Positions 11,711 to 21,461 are shown, numbered from the stretch's first letter. The stretch: DNA of 64,000 nucleotides from Gigantopelta aegis (GCF_016097555.1 NC_054704.1:28004207-28068206); one strand, 5' to 3'. Notes: generated by a model not told the origin, from the letters alone. Made by a program: numbers and translations.

Positions 11711-14700
11711 GTCATTTATGTAACGACGCACTCAACATATTTTAATCTATGGTTATATGGTTATAGGGAGAGAGAGAGAAGAATATGGTATGCATGCGAT
11801 TGGTGGAGGTGTGACCCTCTGCACAACCCCAACCCCACTTAAGGCTTCTTTTGTATATGGAGCGGGACGTAGCTCAGAGGTAAAGCGTTCGCTCATGGTA
11901 GTCGACTGATCGATCCCACATGGTGGACCCATTGGGTTGTGTCTAATTCCAGCCTGTGCACCACAACTGATGTATAAAGGCTGTGGTATGTGCTATCCTG
12001 TCTATGGGATGGTGCATATAAAACGTCCCTTATTGCTTATCAAAATTGCTTATCGGAAACAGTGGCCCATGTGGCGGTAGCGAGTTTCTTTCTCACTGTC
12101 ATAATGCTCCTTAACCGTTTTGTCTGACGCCACATAAACGTATATCAAATGCGTCGAGTGTGTCGTTAAATAAACATTTCTCTCGTATGTATGTGTAGTC
12201 TATATGCATTTCTAGTCGATTAGTTTATAGGTTGTTAGGTTGTTTGATAGTGAATGATATGGAAATAAATTGTTTTTGGTGTTAAAGAGTTCATGCATAC
12301 ATTAAAGTAATACTCCTGATGGGTATAGAGAAATAACTTAATCAGTCGACAAACTCATTTCGTCATCACTATCTTCGTTAAGGGGGACTATCACAGGGGG
12401 TATTTTATTTCTTATAAAACTATTTTGTTTTCTAAAATCTTCTTCGATCTTTATTACATGTTTAACTGCGTCAGAGAAGTGTGTAGGTGTGACAGAGTTC
12501 AATGCATGTGCAAGTTCTCTCCGCACCGTGGTCATTTTACCATCATTATGACGAGCTATGTGCCCTTTGAATTGACTCCAGATCAGTTCTATCGGATTGA
12601 GTTCAGAATGTCTTGGCGGCAGTCTTAGACACAAGTGCCCATGGCGTTCAGCAATATCATCAGTAACAAATTGCTTTGCACATTTGTTACTTTTCACAAG
12701 TTCATAAAGAACTGGCTTTGTCATGTTACTCTCAAAAGGTATATTTTTATTTTGTAGCCACGACTGAATTTCTTCCTTTTTAGCGTTTAGTGCAGGACAT
12801 CGTGTAATCTCAGTTAATTTGTTGTGGTAGCTTGCGTTATCCATGACGATAACAGAAGGTTCTGGTAGAGAAGGCATAAGTTGTTCTTCAAACCATTTGA
12901 TGAAATTTTCATGATTCATCTCACCATGATAGTCTCCGTCTGTTTTTTTAGCCTCAAAGATCAATTCACAGCCATCTATCAATCCATATTTATCACAGCC
13001 AGCATGACAAATAATAAGTCTTTTTCCCTTCCCAGTCACCGAACAGAGTTTAGGAACTCGATCAGCAGCGTCTGATTTCGGCAGGTGATTGGCGGTACTT
13101 GTGCCCGGGTGGATATCTGTCCAGTGGTGGGATGTTGTGTGTTTGACATTCACGCAGGTCTCATCTTGATACACTATTAAATACCCCTGTTCTCGTAAAC
13201 TGGATATTTCATGGAGATAGGACAGTCTCCTGTCTGATATATTGGCGTCCTCAAAAATCACTTTTCCGGTTGTAGACATATGTTGGTATTTAAAATCGAT
13301 GTCATGGAGTGTTCTTCGTAAAGTTGATATTGATATGTTGATTCCACATTCCTCCTTTAAAGCCACGTTAATCTTATGTAATGTAGGTAATTCGCCCTCT
13401 CTATAAAATCTGTATACTCGTCGTCTAATAACATCTTTATCAAATAAATCGATGAGTTTTCGGTCGCGTTTTTTAACAGTGATTTCTGTGCTTGGATTCG
13501 TAGAGCTTAGATTTTTCACAGTTCTTTTTATTGTTGAAACCGAAACTTTAAGTGCAGCGGAAACTCGATCGACAATTCGATAAGAAGCATACCTAGGTCT
13601 ACCGCGCTGATATTCATCTTCAAAATAATCGAAAACGTTCTTAATACACGATTTTACATCAACTGAAGTGTTTTTCGATTTACCCATATTTTTCCTCAAA
13701 TAACAAAAAAAAGAATGTCGACCAATACATTTTCAATGAATTTATATACCCTACCTAACTTGTATTTTACGGGGTTTACACATTCCTACAATAGCACGTG
13801 CAGTCATAGATCGAAATAATGATGTTATTGACCAAGCAATGCTATCGTATTTTGAACATTCAGGGCTGTGTCTGCGGGATGAAAAAGTGGTTGAACCCAT
13901 ACGAGTCCGAACAATAGCCCTTTGGTTTTTCGCATTACAAATGTAACACCCCACCCCCAAACCCCAGCCCCTAGCACCACCCTGGTCTTCTGGGTCTGGC
14001 ACTGCATTAAATTTATTTATAAATTTGGAAAGCACATGAGGTGATTTGTGTTTAATACTGTGCTACACCTCAGTTGTGTTAGGTTAGGTATGGTATGCTA
14101 ATATATAATATTTTATGGATATGGCATACCATAATAGTAAATTCATGGCAAATATAAAATATTTAAGTTTTACAACGATTATTACACTATTAATTTGTTG
14201 GAATACATTAAAAGAAGTAAATAAACATTGATTTAGTTTGTGTTTTTGTAGGGTTTTTTTATTTTTATTTGTCATGGTGTTATAGTACTAGTGTAGTGTC
14301 TTTAATAACCCTTTGTTGGCAGATGAAAAAGAGTCATACCTTTTTCATCAGTGATACTTGCTGAACAAACGTTGGACTTACAAACTTTTAAACATTCTAT
14401 CAGAAAAATATAACTTTTGAGACTTTATTTTTGGACCCATATGGAGCTGAATGGTGCCATTTATTGTAAAAGAATTTACTACAAGCTATTTATTTCTGAG
14501 CCGATTGTTTTTAAAATTGCACACAAAAACAGTATTGTTTTGTTATTTCCAAAACACTTTTTTTTTTCTTTTTTTTTTTTAAACCCATCTTTATAGGAGG
14601 ATGGGATGGACTATTAAGTCATTTTTGTTTATTTCTTAAAATTCAAGTGTTATTTATCGCCTTTTCTATTACATCACAAGTACTAGAACATACGGTGTAG

Positions 14701-16628
14701 CAAAATAATTCGCACAAAAAGCTAAAGTACAAAACAAGAATAAAACTTGTCATTCAGTGGTGAGCTGTCTCCCACGAACATTTTCATCGTCATCTGTCAG
14801 GCCGATGGTTCTGCGGATGACGTTCCAGTTTCAAACTGATAAGGCATTATTTGTTGTGTTGCATAAATATTAGTCCAGTCGTCATCACTACACTATTCAC
14901 CATCGAAAGAAGAATCGCCTGGCAGTCGCTGTCAGTCATCTGGTGGTAGGTTTCTGTGAAGCGAGTTCCCTTCATGACGTCATGGCTATTTACGGGCAAA
15001 TGTTTTCACTGAGAATTTTACTCGGTCCTTTCCGGCAGTGTTTTACGGGAGTGATTTTTAAATATTTTATGGGGCATTTTCGTAATTATTGATTTACATT
15101 ACGGTGTAAAATATTATTGCAATAAATTAAGAAGGCTCTTAATTGTGGAATTTAAAATTTTAGTGTATGGTCTGGCACAGCATTTTAATGCCTTCTAGCC
15201 TATACGAAGAAAGTTATGCCAACAGGTCACCTTTAGTTCAGCAGTAAGTAAATTAGAACATTGTTTTAAAAAGTTAAATTTTCACTAACATTAGTAATAA
15301 AGTTACAATATAAATCTGTAAAAAAAAAACAATAATAAAAAAAACCACAACTTAAATATTATTAAATAGGTTCGCTTCATTTTTCATTACATTACTAATC
15401 GACTGCAACATTTAAAAAAGGGCATCTCCAGTATTGAGGGAGATAGCAGCGTTAAAAAGGACGCTTATAGCAAGAGGCTGCAGAGGTCATAGCACACCAC
15501 CCACTTTTCTCTGTTACTCTGTTCAGAATACTTCAAATGGCGTATTTTAACACCTGATATTCAAAATGTTCTCGGAAGCATGTCCCCCAAACACTCCCTC
15601 ACCCCCCTCCCACGGAGGTTCGGGCCCGCATATACATGTATGTTCATCCCCAGCCTCATCTCACTCATGAAAAGTATACTACTCTACTCCACTCCACCCC
15701 ACCCCGATTCTAGAAGCAAGGTGAAATGTGTCCGCTAAAATTAAATTATAAAATGTCTTCACTATCATAGTGAAGTCATGGGGGCGTAGTACAAGATAGT
15801 TACCTCATTCATCACTCAAGAATCGTCTAGTTAGACCACGGTTTTTGCGGTCGTCAATCAACGGCCTCAATAACCGTTGTCTAACTCGACAAATCTTTCG
15901 TAAAAGGATGATGTAACGATAACATACTCTGTATACTTACAACAAACATTTTTTTGACGCTGAATGGAATATTGTGCTGAACGAATTTCGTTAGATAATT
16001 CACGAGTTGTTTACTTTTTCTCTTGTACTCTTCATCGGGGAAGACCTTCCTTTTCATGAAGTCATCAAGATTTTCTCCTTTTCGACTTCCTTTCAGGATG
16101 TCAACATGCCACGAGTCGGTCATTGCTCTGCCGGTGGCTGCTGCGCTAGTGTGATCGGTGTAAATACCAAAAAGTGTTGCTCTGTAGGCGTCTGCTGTAC
16201 TAATGTGATTGGTCTGAAAACCGGGGAAAATTGCTGCTCTGCTTGTGACTGCTGAGCTAGTGTTATGCTTCTTGTCGTGCATATGTTGAATCAGACCGGA
16301 TGCATTGCGACATGACTTTCCACAGACTTCACATTTATTATGGCTTGTGGATGTAGTGTTTTCTGCCCTGGCTTTTTTCTTTTTTTTTTTTCTTATTGTG
16401 ACTTGCAATATGCTGAGTTAATGCCCGTTGAAGAAAAAGCCCTTTATTGCACTGCGGGCAATGATAATTCAGATGTTTCGTTCCCATGTGTTGTCTGGCA
16501 GCTTCTCGTCCGGTACCCAGATTCCGTGAATCACATTTTGAACAGACCCCCTCACTAATTAACGTTAGGTACTCGTCATGTTCCTTCCTTGCTGAATCCA
16601 TTGTTGTAAAGAATGGTAGCACACGAAC
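3953..16628 (-). CDS. OAS-A: C2H2 zinc-finger 2'-5' oligoadenylate synthetase-like protein (5 exons)
   Basis: This is a nucleic-acid-activated nucleotidyltransferase of the OAS/cGAS-like fold, expected to polymerise ATP into 2'-5'-linked oligonucleotides in the cytosol. Exons run from high to low coordinates: 16,628-15,941, 9,695-9,419, 8,291-8,134, 7,185-6,992, 4,055-3,953, all with GT/AG borders and compatible phases. The protein is about 463 residues, longer than a single OAS unit (about 350) because of an N-terminal zinc-finger part and a repeat-rich linker. Seen directly: GGSQGKK, NADVDLV (two catalytic Asp), INVDLLPAIDL (third Asp), RLVKYWKK, and RPVMLDPMNP near the C-terminus, matching OAS1 order. 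One frame break lies in the A12 run of exon 1 near 16,380. A conserved AG acceptor just upstream of the ATG implies a noncoding first exon that I could not place. Intron 1 holds a Sailor-like transposon. Family assignment is secure; enzymatic activity is inferred. Confidence 0.88.
4320..4696 (-). mobile_element. tRNA-derived SINE with 13-bp target duplication
   Basis: The insertion is flanked by TTAAAGTGGATCA at 4,307-4,319 and 4,697-4,709, a perfect 13-bp target-site duplication. Read on the minus strand, a tRNA-like head (box A near TGGCGTCGTGGCAGG, box B GGTTCGGATCC) is followed by the common molluscan SINE body and a cgttaaataaaaca tail. Its head differs from those at 11,862 and 22,986, so head types have been exchanged on one body. 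It lies in intron 4 of OAS-A, within DNA absent from unit 2. Confidence 0.88.
4710..6991. other. OAS-A intron 4, remainder
   Basis: Noncoding and AT rich. About 4,110-5,390 has no counterpart in unit 2; similarity resumes near 5,430-5,520 (with 40,700-40,790) and again near 5,940-6,000 (with 41,265-41,320). The rest up to the exon is unit 1-specific. Nothing else recognised. Confidence 0.6.
6992..7185 (-). CDS. OAS-A exon 4: OAS C-terminal helical domain
   Basis: 194 nt, preceded by TTTTCAG and followed by GTAAGTATAG. The peptide TENVPGKSYFFELFIRHLWE to IIWPELYDAEKYTTV corresponds to the YALELLTVYAWE to IYWTKYYDF region of OAS1. It ends two bases into a Pro codon finished by exon 5. Length and both borders are the same in OAS-B. 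Confidence 0.88.
7186..8133. other. OAS-A intron 3
   Basis: AT-rich intron with a (TA)n run at about 7,261-7,296 and a C run near 7,697-7,708. No coding sequence or mobile element recognised. Confidence 0.6.
8134..8291 (-). CDS. OAS-A exon 3: OAS helical segment
   Basis: 158 nt between a TTTCAG acceptor and a GTTTGC donor. The peptide AHSAKEMFNDMKSLTP continues to QFAREAPKQLKELTRLVKYW. It aligns with the FTELQRDFLKQRPTKLKSL-type region of vertebrate OAS1, including the characteristic LxRLVKxW stretch. OAS-B has the same exon, three codons shorter. Confidence 0.9.
8827..8914. repeat. (GA)n microsatellite with GGAC tail
   Basis: About 44 GA units, followed by a G run and several GGAC/GGAT units to about 8,950. 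A SINE fragment follows directly. Similar GA-plus-SINE pairs occur at 11,629 and, as CT, at 52,509. Confidence 0.95.
8975..9110 (+). mobile_element. SINE 3'-end fragment
   Basis: Reads cgacagcgggtttcctc, then tggtccttaaccatatg, then gagcgtcgttaaataaaaca, the 3' half of the SINE family seen complete at 11,862-12,185. The tRNA-like head is missing, as in 5'-truncated copies. Lies in intron 2 of OAS-A. Confidence 0.75.
9228..9335. repeat. Intron 2 block repeated at 32,762-32,868
   Basis: Begins tataataataaataaaat, includes gctatagaggatctggagaa and ends in CACT-rich repeats. The same block, nearly unchanged, lies directly after the LINE 3' end at 32,762. It suggests a further, fragmentary copy of the OAS region between OAS-A and OAS-B. 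Confidence 0.8.
9296..9395. repeat. CACT/CACACG-rich simple repeat
   Basis: Mixed CACT, CACACG and CATACA units directly beside the exon 2 donor. A CA-rich run occupies the same place in OAS-B (45,991-46,090). Confidence 0.85.
9419..9695 (-). CDS. OAS-A exon 2: catalytic core
   Basis: The exon opens after CTAG with GGSQGKKIDVL, equivalent to the GGSSGKGT P-loop-like motif of OAS. It continues NADVDLVMYINDY, giving the Asp-x-Asp metal-binding pair. It then reads HHAVQFEVKLK and INVDLLPAIDLPEK, where the Asp before LLP is the third catalytic residue. It is 277 nt long and ends before GTAGTT with one leftover base that completes an Ala codon in exon 3. No break is seen. Confidence 0.92.
9696..11164. 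other. OAS-A intron 1, left part
   Basis: AT-rich noncoding DNA. The 12-base phrase gtgtccgtaacc occurs twice (near 10,796 and 10,965), otherwise nothing recognised. It ends at the TA dinucleotide where the Sailor-like element begins. Confidence 0.55.
11629..11709. repeat. (GA)n microsatellite inside Sailor copy 1
   Basis: About 40 GA units next to a short SINE tail fragment (11,710-11,765, minus). The same combination, inverted, is at 52,455-52,581 in Sailor copy 2, so it travelled with the element. Confidence 0.95.
11862..12185 (+). mobile_element. Full-length tRNA-derived SINE nested in Sailor copy 1
   Basis: The head GCGGGACGTAGCTCAGAGG is a tRNA-like box A; GATCGATCCCAC is a weak box B. 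The body (gtatgtgctatcctgtctat, tggtgcatataaaacg) and the tail cgttaaataaacatt follow. The same SINE is in copy 2 (52,091-52,355, inverted, tail lost), so it was already aboard the transposon when it moved. Confidence 0.85.
12338..13687 (-). CDS. Sailor-like DD82E-type transposase, intact frame
   Basis: A DDE transposase of the IS630/Tc1/mariner group, expected to cut and paste its element at TA sites. The ATG at 13,687 (MGKSKNTS) is preferred; the frame is open further upstream only from a TTG. The 449-residue protein has an N-terminal helix-turn-helix part (RIVDRVSAALKVSVSTIKR, then LHKINVALKEECGINISISTL). The catalytic core follows: first Asp in VYQDETCVN, second in VIVMDNASYHN, Glu in SELNPIELIWSQ. 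I count about 83 residues between the second Asp and the Glu, the unusually long spacing of the Sailor (DD82E) family rather than 34 (Tc1). No stop is seen. The closest copy is the broken frame at 50,650-51,954. Confidence 0.88.
   Translation of the reverse strand: MGKSKNTSVDVKSCIKNVFDYFEDEYQRGRPRYASYRIVDRVSAALKVSVSTIKRTVKNLSSTNPSTEITVKKRDRKLIDLFDKDVIRRRVYRFYREGELPTLHKINVALKEECGINISISTLRRTLHDIDFKYQHMSTTGKVIFEDANISDRRLSYLHEISSLREQGYLIVYQDETCVNVKHTTSHHWTDIHPGTSTANHLPKSDAADRVPKLCSVTGKGKRLIICHAGCDKYGLIDGCELIFEAKKTDGDYHGEMNHENFIKWFEEQLMPSLPEPSVIVMDNASYHNKLTEITRCPALNAKKEEIQSWLQNKNIPFESNMTKPVLYELVKSNKCAKQFVTDDIAERHGHLCLRLPPRHSELNPIELIWSQFKGHIARHNDGKMTTVRRELAHALNSVTPTHFSDAVKHVIKIEEDFRKQNSFIRNKIPPVIVPLNEDSDDEMSLSTD
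14110..15940. other. OAS-A intron 1, right part
   Basis: AT-rich intron between the truncated Sailor end and exon 1. Contains T and A runs (14,560-14,580, 15,320-15,350) and a C-rich patch near 15,600. No gene or mobile element recognised. Confidence 0.55.
15941..16628 (-). CDS. OAS-A exon 1: zinc fingers, repeat linker, OAS N-terminus
   Basis: The acceptor TTCGTAG precedes the exon and GTAAGTATAC follows it. The ATG at 16,601-16,599 (MDSARKEH) is chosen because OAS-B has the same MDAAKKEH start. Three C2H2 fingers are visible: CSKC then HMGTKH; CPQC then HIASH; CEVC then HMHDKKH. Next comes a linker with about 2.5 imperfect copies of an 18-19 residue unit (cores SRA, YRA, GRA followed by FG-like residues and TxH). 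The final part, GENLDDFMKRKVFPDEEYK to KKMFV, matches the OAS N-terminal helices. The frame changes between fingers 2 and 3 inside a lysine/A12 run, possibly a sequencing error. Confidence 0.85.
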
Positions 16629-16797
16629 CTACGAATAAAAACATTCGGCAGTTAGTAAGTGGTGGAAGACGGTAAACGTTCCAAAATATGGTTCAGGTTT
16701 TGGGGTTGGGTTTTTTACTATCATTTATTTTCTTTGAAAACTTAGTGTTATATAAGCACGTAAATACAGTGTCAGCTCAACTAAACTTAAACTTTCA

Positions 16798-17023
16798 GGG
16801 GCCGGTTGGTCAAACATTAGTTAGCTTATCCAGTGGTAAACAAAATTTCAAAATCAATACAAATAATAACTGAAGACATAGTGTTGAAGCTTAATTTAAA
16901 CAACCAAAGGTATCCATACATAACCAAATCTAATGTTTATTTTGTATTTGTGCAAAAATAATTGAAAGGAAACTTTTAGACTAACTCAGGGTTAATTTAA
17001 CTACGTTGTGAACAACTGGTCCC
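16798..17023. repeat. MITE-like element related to 1,827-2,068
   Basis: Opens GGGGCCGGTTGGTCAAACATT with TTAGTTAGCTTA and closes with gaacaactggtccc. Roughly 225 bp with inverted ends, no coding content. Third member of this family in the window. Confidence 0.6.
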
Positions 17024-17194
17024 AGACATCTAACTGTTCATTAACTTGTTAACGGCACAACATTTAATATATGAATTGCTTGTATTATAGCACGTTACTA
17101 TTTCAATAAATTGTATAGGCACCATACGACCTCAACTTTCAAGGGTTTGTTTCCATGTGTACATAACGAAAACGGACATTGAAAATAGTATTAA

Positions 17195-17420
17195 AGGTAA
17201 ACTTAGCAACGGTGCATGGCCCTTATAATTCAAATCTTTCTTACGTTAATATAATTCTACCCGATTGTAAAATTAAAACGTTATCGGTTAGGGCAAACTG
17301 ATTATAACTGATGATTGATAATACAATTCCCACTGATTCACAACACCATCTATGCCATCACTGATATTTAGTACCAGAATTCCAATCAGCACAGGTCCCA
17401 GTACAGCTACTTTTTAAAAC
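17195..17420 (+). repeat. Dispersed repeat B, copy 1
   Basis: Shares a long collinear stretch with 57,262-57,555, including ccttataattcaaatcttt, ggttagggcaa and tcactgatatttagtacca. Noncoding, family unknown. The second copy is about 40 kb away in the same orientation. Confidence 0.65.
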
Positions 17421-17639
17421 CATCTTGTATCTTCACTAATACGAGGTTCGTGGGCTGTATGCACAAAGCCTAGAGTCATATAATGCATACTTCAGCCCTG
17501 CCTAACCTTTGTTTAAATGTCCTGTTATTTCCTACACTTATATAAATGTTAAACAAAACATTGCACTAATTATACGCAGTAATAGCCTGAACACAGCTGA
17601 GTTCCGTAATTCTTATGGTTGCTCTGTGCCGAATTAGGG

Positions 17640-17850
17640 ACTTGCGTTTAAAGGTTCGAGGTGTACAATGAACTATGTACGGAGTAAAAGCAACTGCAAC
17701 TCTGGGCCCCGTTCCACAAAGAGATCTTAGCCCTATGACCACCTTAAGTGCATAACCACTTTATGAACTTAAGGTGATTTTTGTGTCCTGACTGGTAGTA
17801 TATGTGACATTTGTGAAAATGCTATTACCCACCCCAATAAATAAACATAA
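17640..17850 (+). repeat. Dispersed repeat A, with nested hairpin
   Basis: The flanks match 46,576-46,700 (ggttcgaggt, tacggagtaaaa, tggtagtatatgtgaca). The centre (about 17,700-17,780) is absent there and contains a hairpin at 17,740-17,776: 16-bp arms CACCTTAAGTGCATAA and TTATGAACTTAAGGTG around a 5-base loop, one mismatch. It looks like a small foldback insertion. Confidence 0.5.
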
Positions 17851-18419
17851 TTTCATTTAGTGTACATATCACGCAGTGCACATTAGATTATAGAGCCAAA
17901 AAAAACAACAACAATGCAACGGTGATTCTTTGAAAGAAAAAAAAAGCTTAATAATAATAAAATATTATTTAAATGTCACGTGAAAACAATTTCCTATAAT
18001 TGGATGCCATGCATGCTATATATCAGTGCCTGGACGGGGTTGATGCGTTGCTTTAAAAAAAAAAAAAATCTTAATTAACAAACGCATGACTGGTATAGCA
18101 TAATTATATTTGTAAGATGATTTGGTGTACAGTTTACCCGCGTTTTTAAAAACAAAAACAAACCCACAGATAATGGGTTATTTCATTTGTACAAGTGTCG
18201 ATAAATGATCCTCCTTTTTTCACGAACTATATATCCGGTCTCATTTCCATCCAGTCTGTATTAATTACTATACCAAGGAACTAAACTTTCCTCTAAAACA
18301 GCTTCAGTGTTAGCAGTTTAAACATAAGCCCATACAGAATCACAAAAAAAACCTCATTTGTTTTTTTAAGTAGGTCTCCTGATCCACCAACATGTGATGC
18401 TTGCCGCATCCGCTCCTTG

Positions 18420-21120
18420 ACGGGCCTTGATATCCCTGTATCTGTCTACTGTTCAACTGTGGTGAACTCGCTAAAATCAAATTGTTATTGGGGCTCAACT
18501 CAACTCTTGATCTTTGAGACAGGTCTAATAAGAATTCGCACCACCACCCACCACCCTACTCCTCACTATCATCCAAACTCAGAAAACATGGACTATTTTC
18601 CGACATACTGACATGTGCTAAACACTCTTTACCAGTTCAACTATTTGACAAACTAACTAGCCGGCCTTCAGCACCACTACATCACTACCGATGTTGACCA
18701 CATATATTGTCGCTCGATCCCCAGCGGCATGAAATATATGTGGCATAGCATGATCACTTATAACGACGTGTTACACATGTCAGGCGCCTTCATGAACTCA
18801 ACCAGGGGCCAATCACTAAACCGAACAATCGAATACGGTGGTAACCTCTTCCGCCACGGTCACTTTTTCCACTACAACTATTGAGATAACTTGCTCTCCT
18901 TTGGTCAACATAACCTTGTGCAAGTCTAATGTCGCTCCACAAGTAATAAAAATTGAGACCCATAATATATTGTCCTTGATGGGGGTGAGATATGTACATC
19001 TGACTCTCAAAGACCCTCTTACCCAAGGTCAAGCGGACGGGGTCGTCATTGGTCCCGCTCCATTCGCAATTCATGACCCGCCATATTGACTGAATGGTCT
19101 TTTGTTTTACTTTCGACACCATATATTATCTGCTATCTACTCTGGATTCAACCCAGCACCCAGTACACGCACCGCGGATATGTGGCCAATTATCACTGGT
19201 TTAGGCCAGATGATTGGTGCACACAATTGAATCCGTAGAACTCTTCCTCTGAATCTCCAGTTTCTGTCTCCCCCCCCCCCCCCTCCCCTTTCTCGGACAA
19301 ACCTTAGGGGGGCCTGCATCCTGTAGACTGTGATGTGTAACCTCCTCTATCCCTACATTTACCATCTGTAGCTATTGCAACATCATGGACACCACCCACT
19401 ACTGAGCTGTCCCTAATATCCCCCTTACTCCTCAGAATGTCTACTGTTTGTCACCCGTCACTCTTCCATTACAATGCGCTCCACGACCTCAGCATTTGTC
19501 TGGCTTATTGATGTCCAAGACCTGCCAGACCCGGGGTCATCTTCAACAGATAAAGTTAAAGTTTGTTTTGTTTAACGACACTACTAGAGCACATTTTGTA
19601 ATTTTGTGATATAGTCTTAGAGAAGAAACCCGCTACACGTTTCCATTTGTAGCAAGGTATCTTTTATATGCACCATCCGACAGATAGGGCAGCATATGCC
19701 ACGACCTTTGATATACCAATCTTGATGCACTGGCTGGAACGAGAACTAGCCCAATGGGCCCACCGACGGGGATCGGAATTCTGCAGCCAACGGCTTGACT
19801 GTGGAATACAAAGGATACTGGTAATGGTACACGTTGGCATGATTTCTCAAATGTTATGGAAAAAATCAATAACATCATTGTGTTTGATTTTTGTATGTTT
19901 TCAGTATTCATGTCCACGAGGATGTAAAACAGCAAACATATACAATTAATAACAAAACAACCCAACAAGAACCTAAAAAAATTATACAATTTTCGTACCT
20001 TTAAATTACACTTAAAATAATTTTAAAATTACAGCTGTAGGACTGACCCTTCAGATTGAGGCTTAGAACGTTTTGATCATGTCTGGTAGTCGTGTTCAGT
20101 CGTGTCACTGCGACATGTGAGGTGGCTGAGGAGATATTAGTTTCAACAGGGGTCAAAGATACATTGATAGAACAACAGGGCAGGTGAAACCTTTGATGTG
20201 GTAATGGGAGATATCAGGGGTAGCTCAGTTGTGGGTACTATCTCTGATGCTGACGGTAGATGTAGGTAAATAGAAGGTTGGACATCCCCGTCTATGGGAT
20301 GTGGGCTGCCTCAGGTTTGTCCTGGGGGTGGGTGGGGGGGGGGGTGTTGAAGAGTGCTGTACGTTTAGAGGTAGATAGTTCTGCGGACTGTGTACACCAA
20401 TTATCAAGCCTAAACCAATGAGTATTCGCCCAATATCCTTGTTACCAGTACAGGTAGAGTGGGTGGAGACCACAGTAGAACCAGGGGAAGAAATTATTCT
20501 GTAAGAGAATAAAATATGGGAAAGGTTGAAAGTTGAACTCAATTTTGACCATTCAGTCACTATATATGGCAGGTCGTGAGTTGTTGCCCAGGTCCGATTG
20601 ACCTTGGTTGGTTGGAACTCTGAGAGTTAGGTGTACGTGGCGCCCATCAAGGAGGATATGTTGTTGGTCCTCTATATTTTAGAGCTTGCTGGACGCCATT
20701 AGACTTGTACAAAGGTATGTTGACCATAGGAGAATAAATTATCTCAATAGTTTTCGGGCCAGTCGGATAGTCGTCTGGAGTGGCAAATGTGACAGTTTGG
20801 AAGAGGTTGGCTTACCACCGGACTCGGTTGCTCGGTTTAGGTGCATTGTTAGTTCATGGTGGAGTCTTTCATGAAGAATATGTCGTTGTTAGTGATCATT
20901 CCATGCCACACACATTTCATCATGCGGGAGGGGGGACGAGCAAAGGTATGCATGGTCAATGTCAGTGGTAAATCAATGGTGCTGAAGGCCACTCAAGCAG
21001 TAAGAGTTGAGCTGGCAAAGAGAGTTCAGCACAGAATGGTATACTATTGGAAAATGTCTATGATTTCCGAGGTTGGGTGGAGGAGTATTTGACTTCTTGA
21101 TAGGTGGAGTGTCCGGAGAA
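18420..21120. repeat. Imperfect long inverted repeat with decayed Ty3/Gypsy-like sequence
   Basis: Left arm about 18,420-19,550, right arm about 20,060-21,120 in the opposite orientation, loop about 500 bp containing a SINE. Matching patches run in mirror order along both arms. Minus-strand reading of the left arm shows a retropepsin-like feel, so I infer two head-to-head fossils of a Ty3/Gypsy-type LTR element. Both are broken in many places; no LTRs recognised. Probably old. Confidence 0.5.
19556..19780 (-). mobile_element. SINE copy, second subfamily
   Basis: On the minus strand the body includes ccgtcggtgggcccattggg, then a diverged gatatatca and gcatataaaagata, and a tail of cgttaaacaaaac type. 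The tail resembles 58,693-58,935 more than 4,320-4,696, so a second subfamily. It forms the loop of the surrounding inverted repeat; no tRNA-like head seen. Confidence 0.75.
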
Positions 21121-21279
21121 GGTAGTCAGTTTAGCCAACTCACAGGCAACGTACCAGGACTTGTTAACCAAATATAATTTTCACAACAATGGAACATCAG
21201 CCAGACACAGGAATAGCTAAGCGGTTAAAGAATTAAACGGAAATGTCCGAATCTGGATAACAACATGTATTCATGTTAG

Positions 21280-21456
21280 CATTACTACCAAACAGCTATA
21301 TAGGGTTAAATCGAATCTCTACGCAGTTTTACATGGATTACAACTAATTTAGAGCATAGAATAAATGGAAATAAATGGTAAAAAGTGTTCAGGTTACATT
21401 TTGCCCGAATATCTGTAAAATGTTTGCTCGAATTTGAGGTTTTGCTCCAGCACTGG

Positions 21457-21460
<4 letters not shown>
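21280..21460 (-). repeat. Dispersed repeat D, copy 1
   Basis: Inverted relative to copies at 60,697-60,775 and 62,143-62,400. Shared phrases (plus strand of those copies) are agcaaaacctcaaattc, tattcgggcaaa and cctatatagctgtttggtag. Noncoding; family unknown. Confidence 0.65.

Positions 21461-21461
<1 letters not shown>

Larger units (their letters stand above)
11165..14109 (-). mobile_element. Sailor-like (Tc1/mariner-related) transposon, copy 1, one end missing
   Basis: The left end is TTATCCTGTTCAATTATTT after a TA and matches the 236-bp inverted ends of copy 2 (49,715-53,031). Similarity to copy 2 stops at about 14,109 after gcataccatacctaacc-type sequence (inverted), so the transposase-5' side end and its inverted repeat are absent. 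It contains an intact transposase frame (minus strand), a GA microsatellite and a complete plus-strand SINE. It sits in intron 1 of OAS-A. Confidence 0.85.

Noticed and set aside
11862-11935. Apparent tRNA gene
   Set aside because: tRNA-like box A and B belong to SINE heads; the sequence continues into the SINE body, and the cloverleaf is not complete. Same for 22,986, 45,474, 45,748, 47,345 and 4,696.
13751-14035. Small gene beside the Sailor transposase (also 50,428-50,637)
   Set aside because: Frames occur in noncoding transposon sequence and show no conserved product; the similarity only reflects the two element copies.
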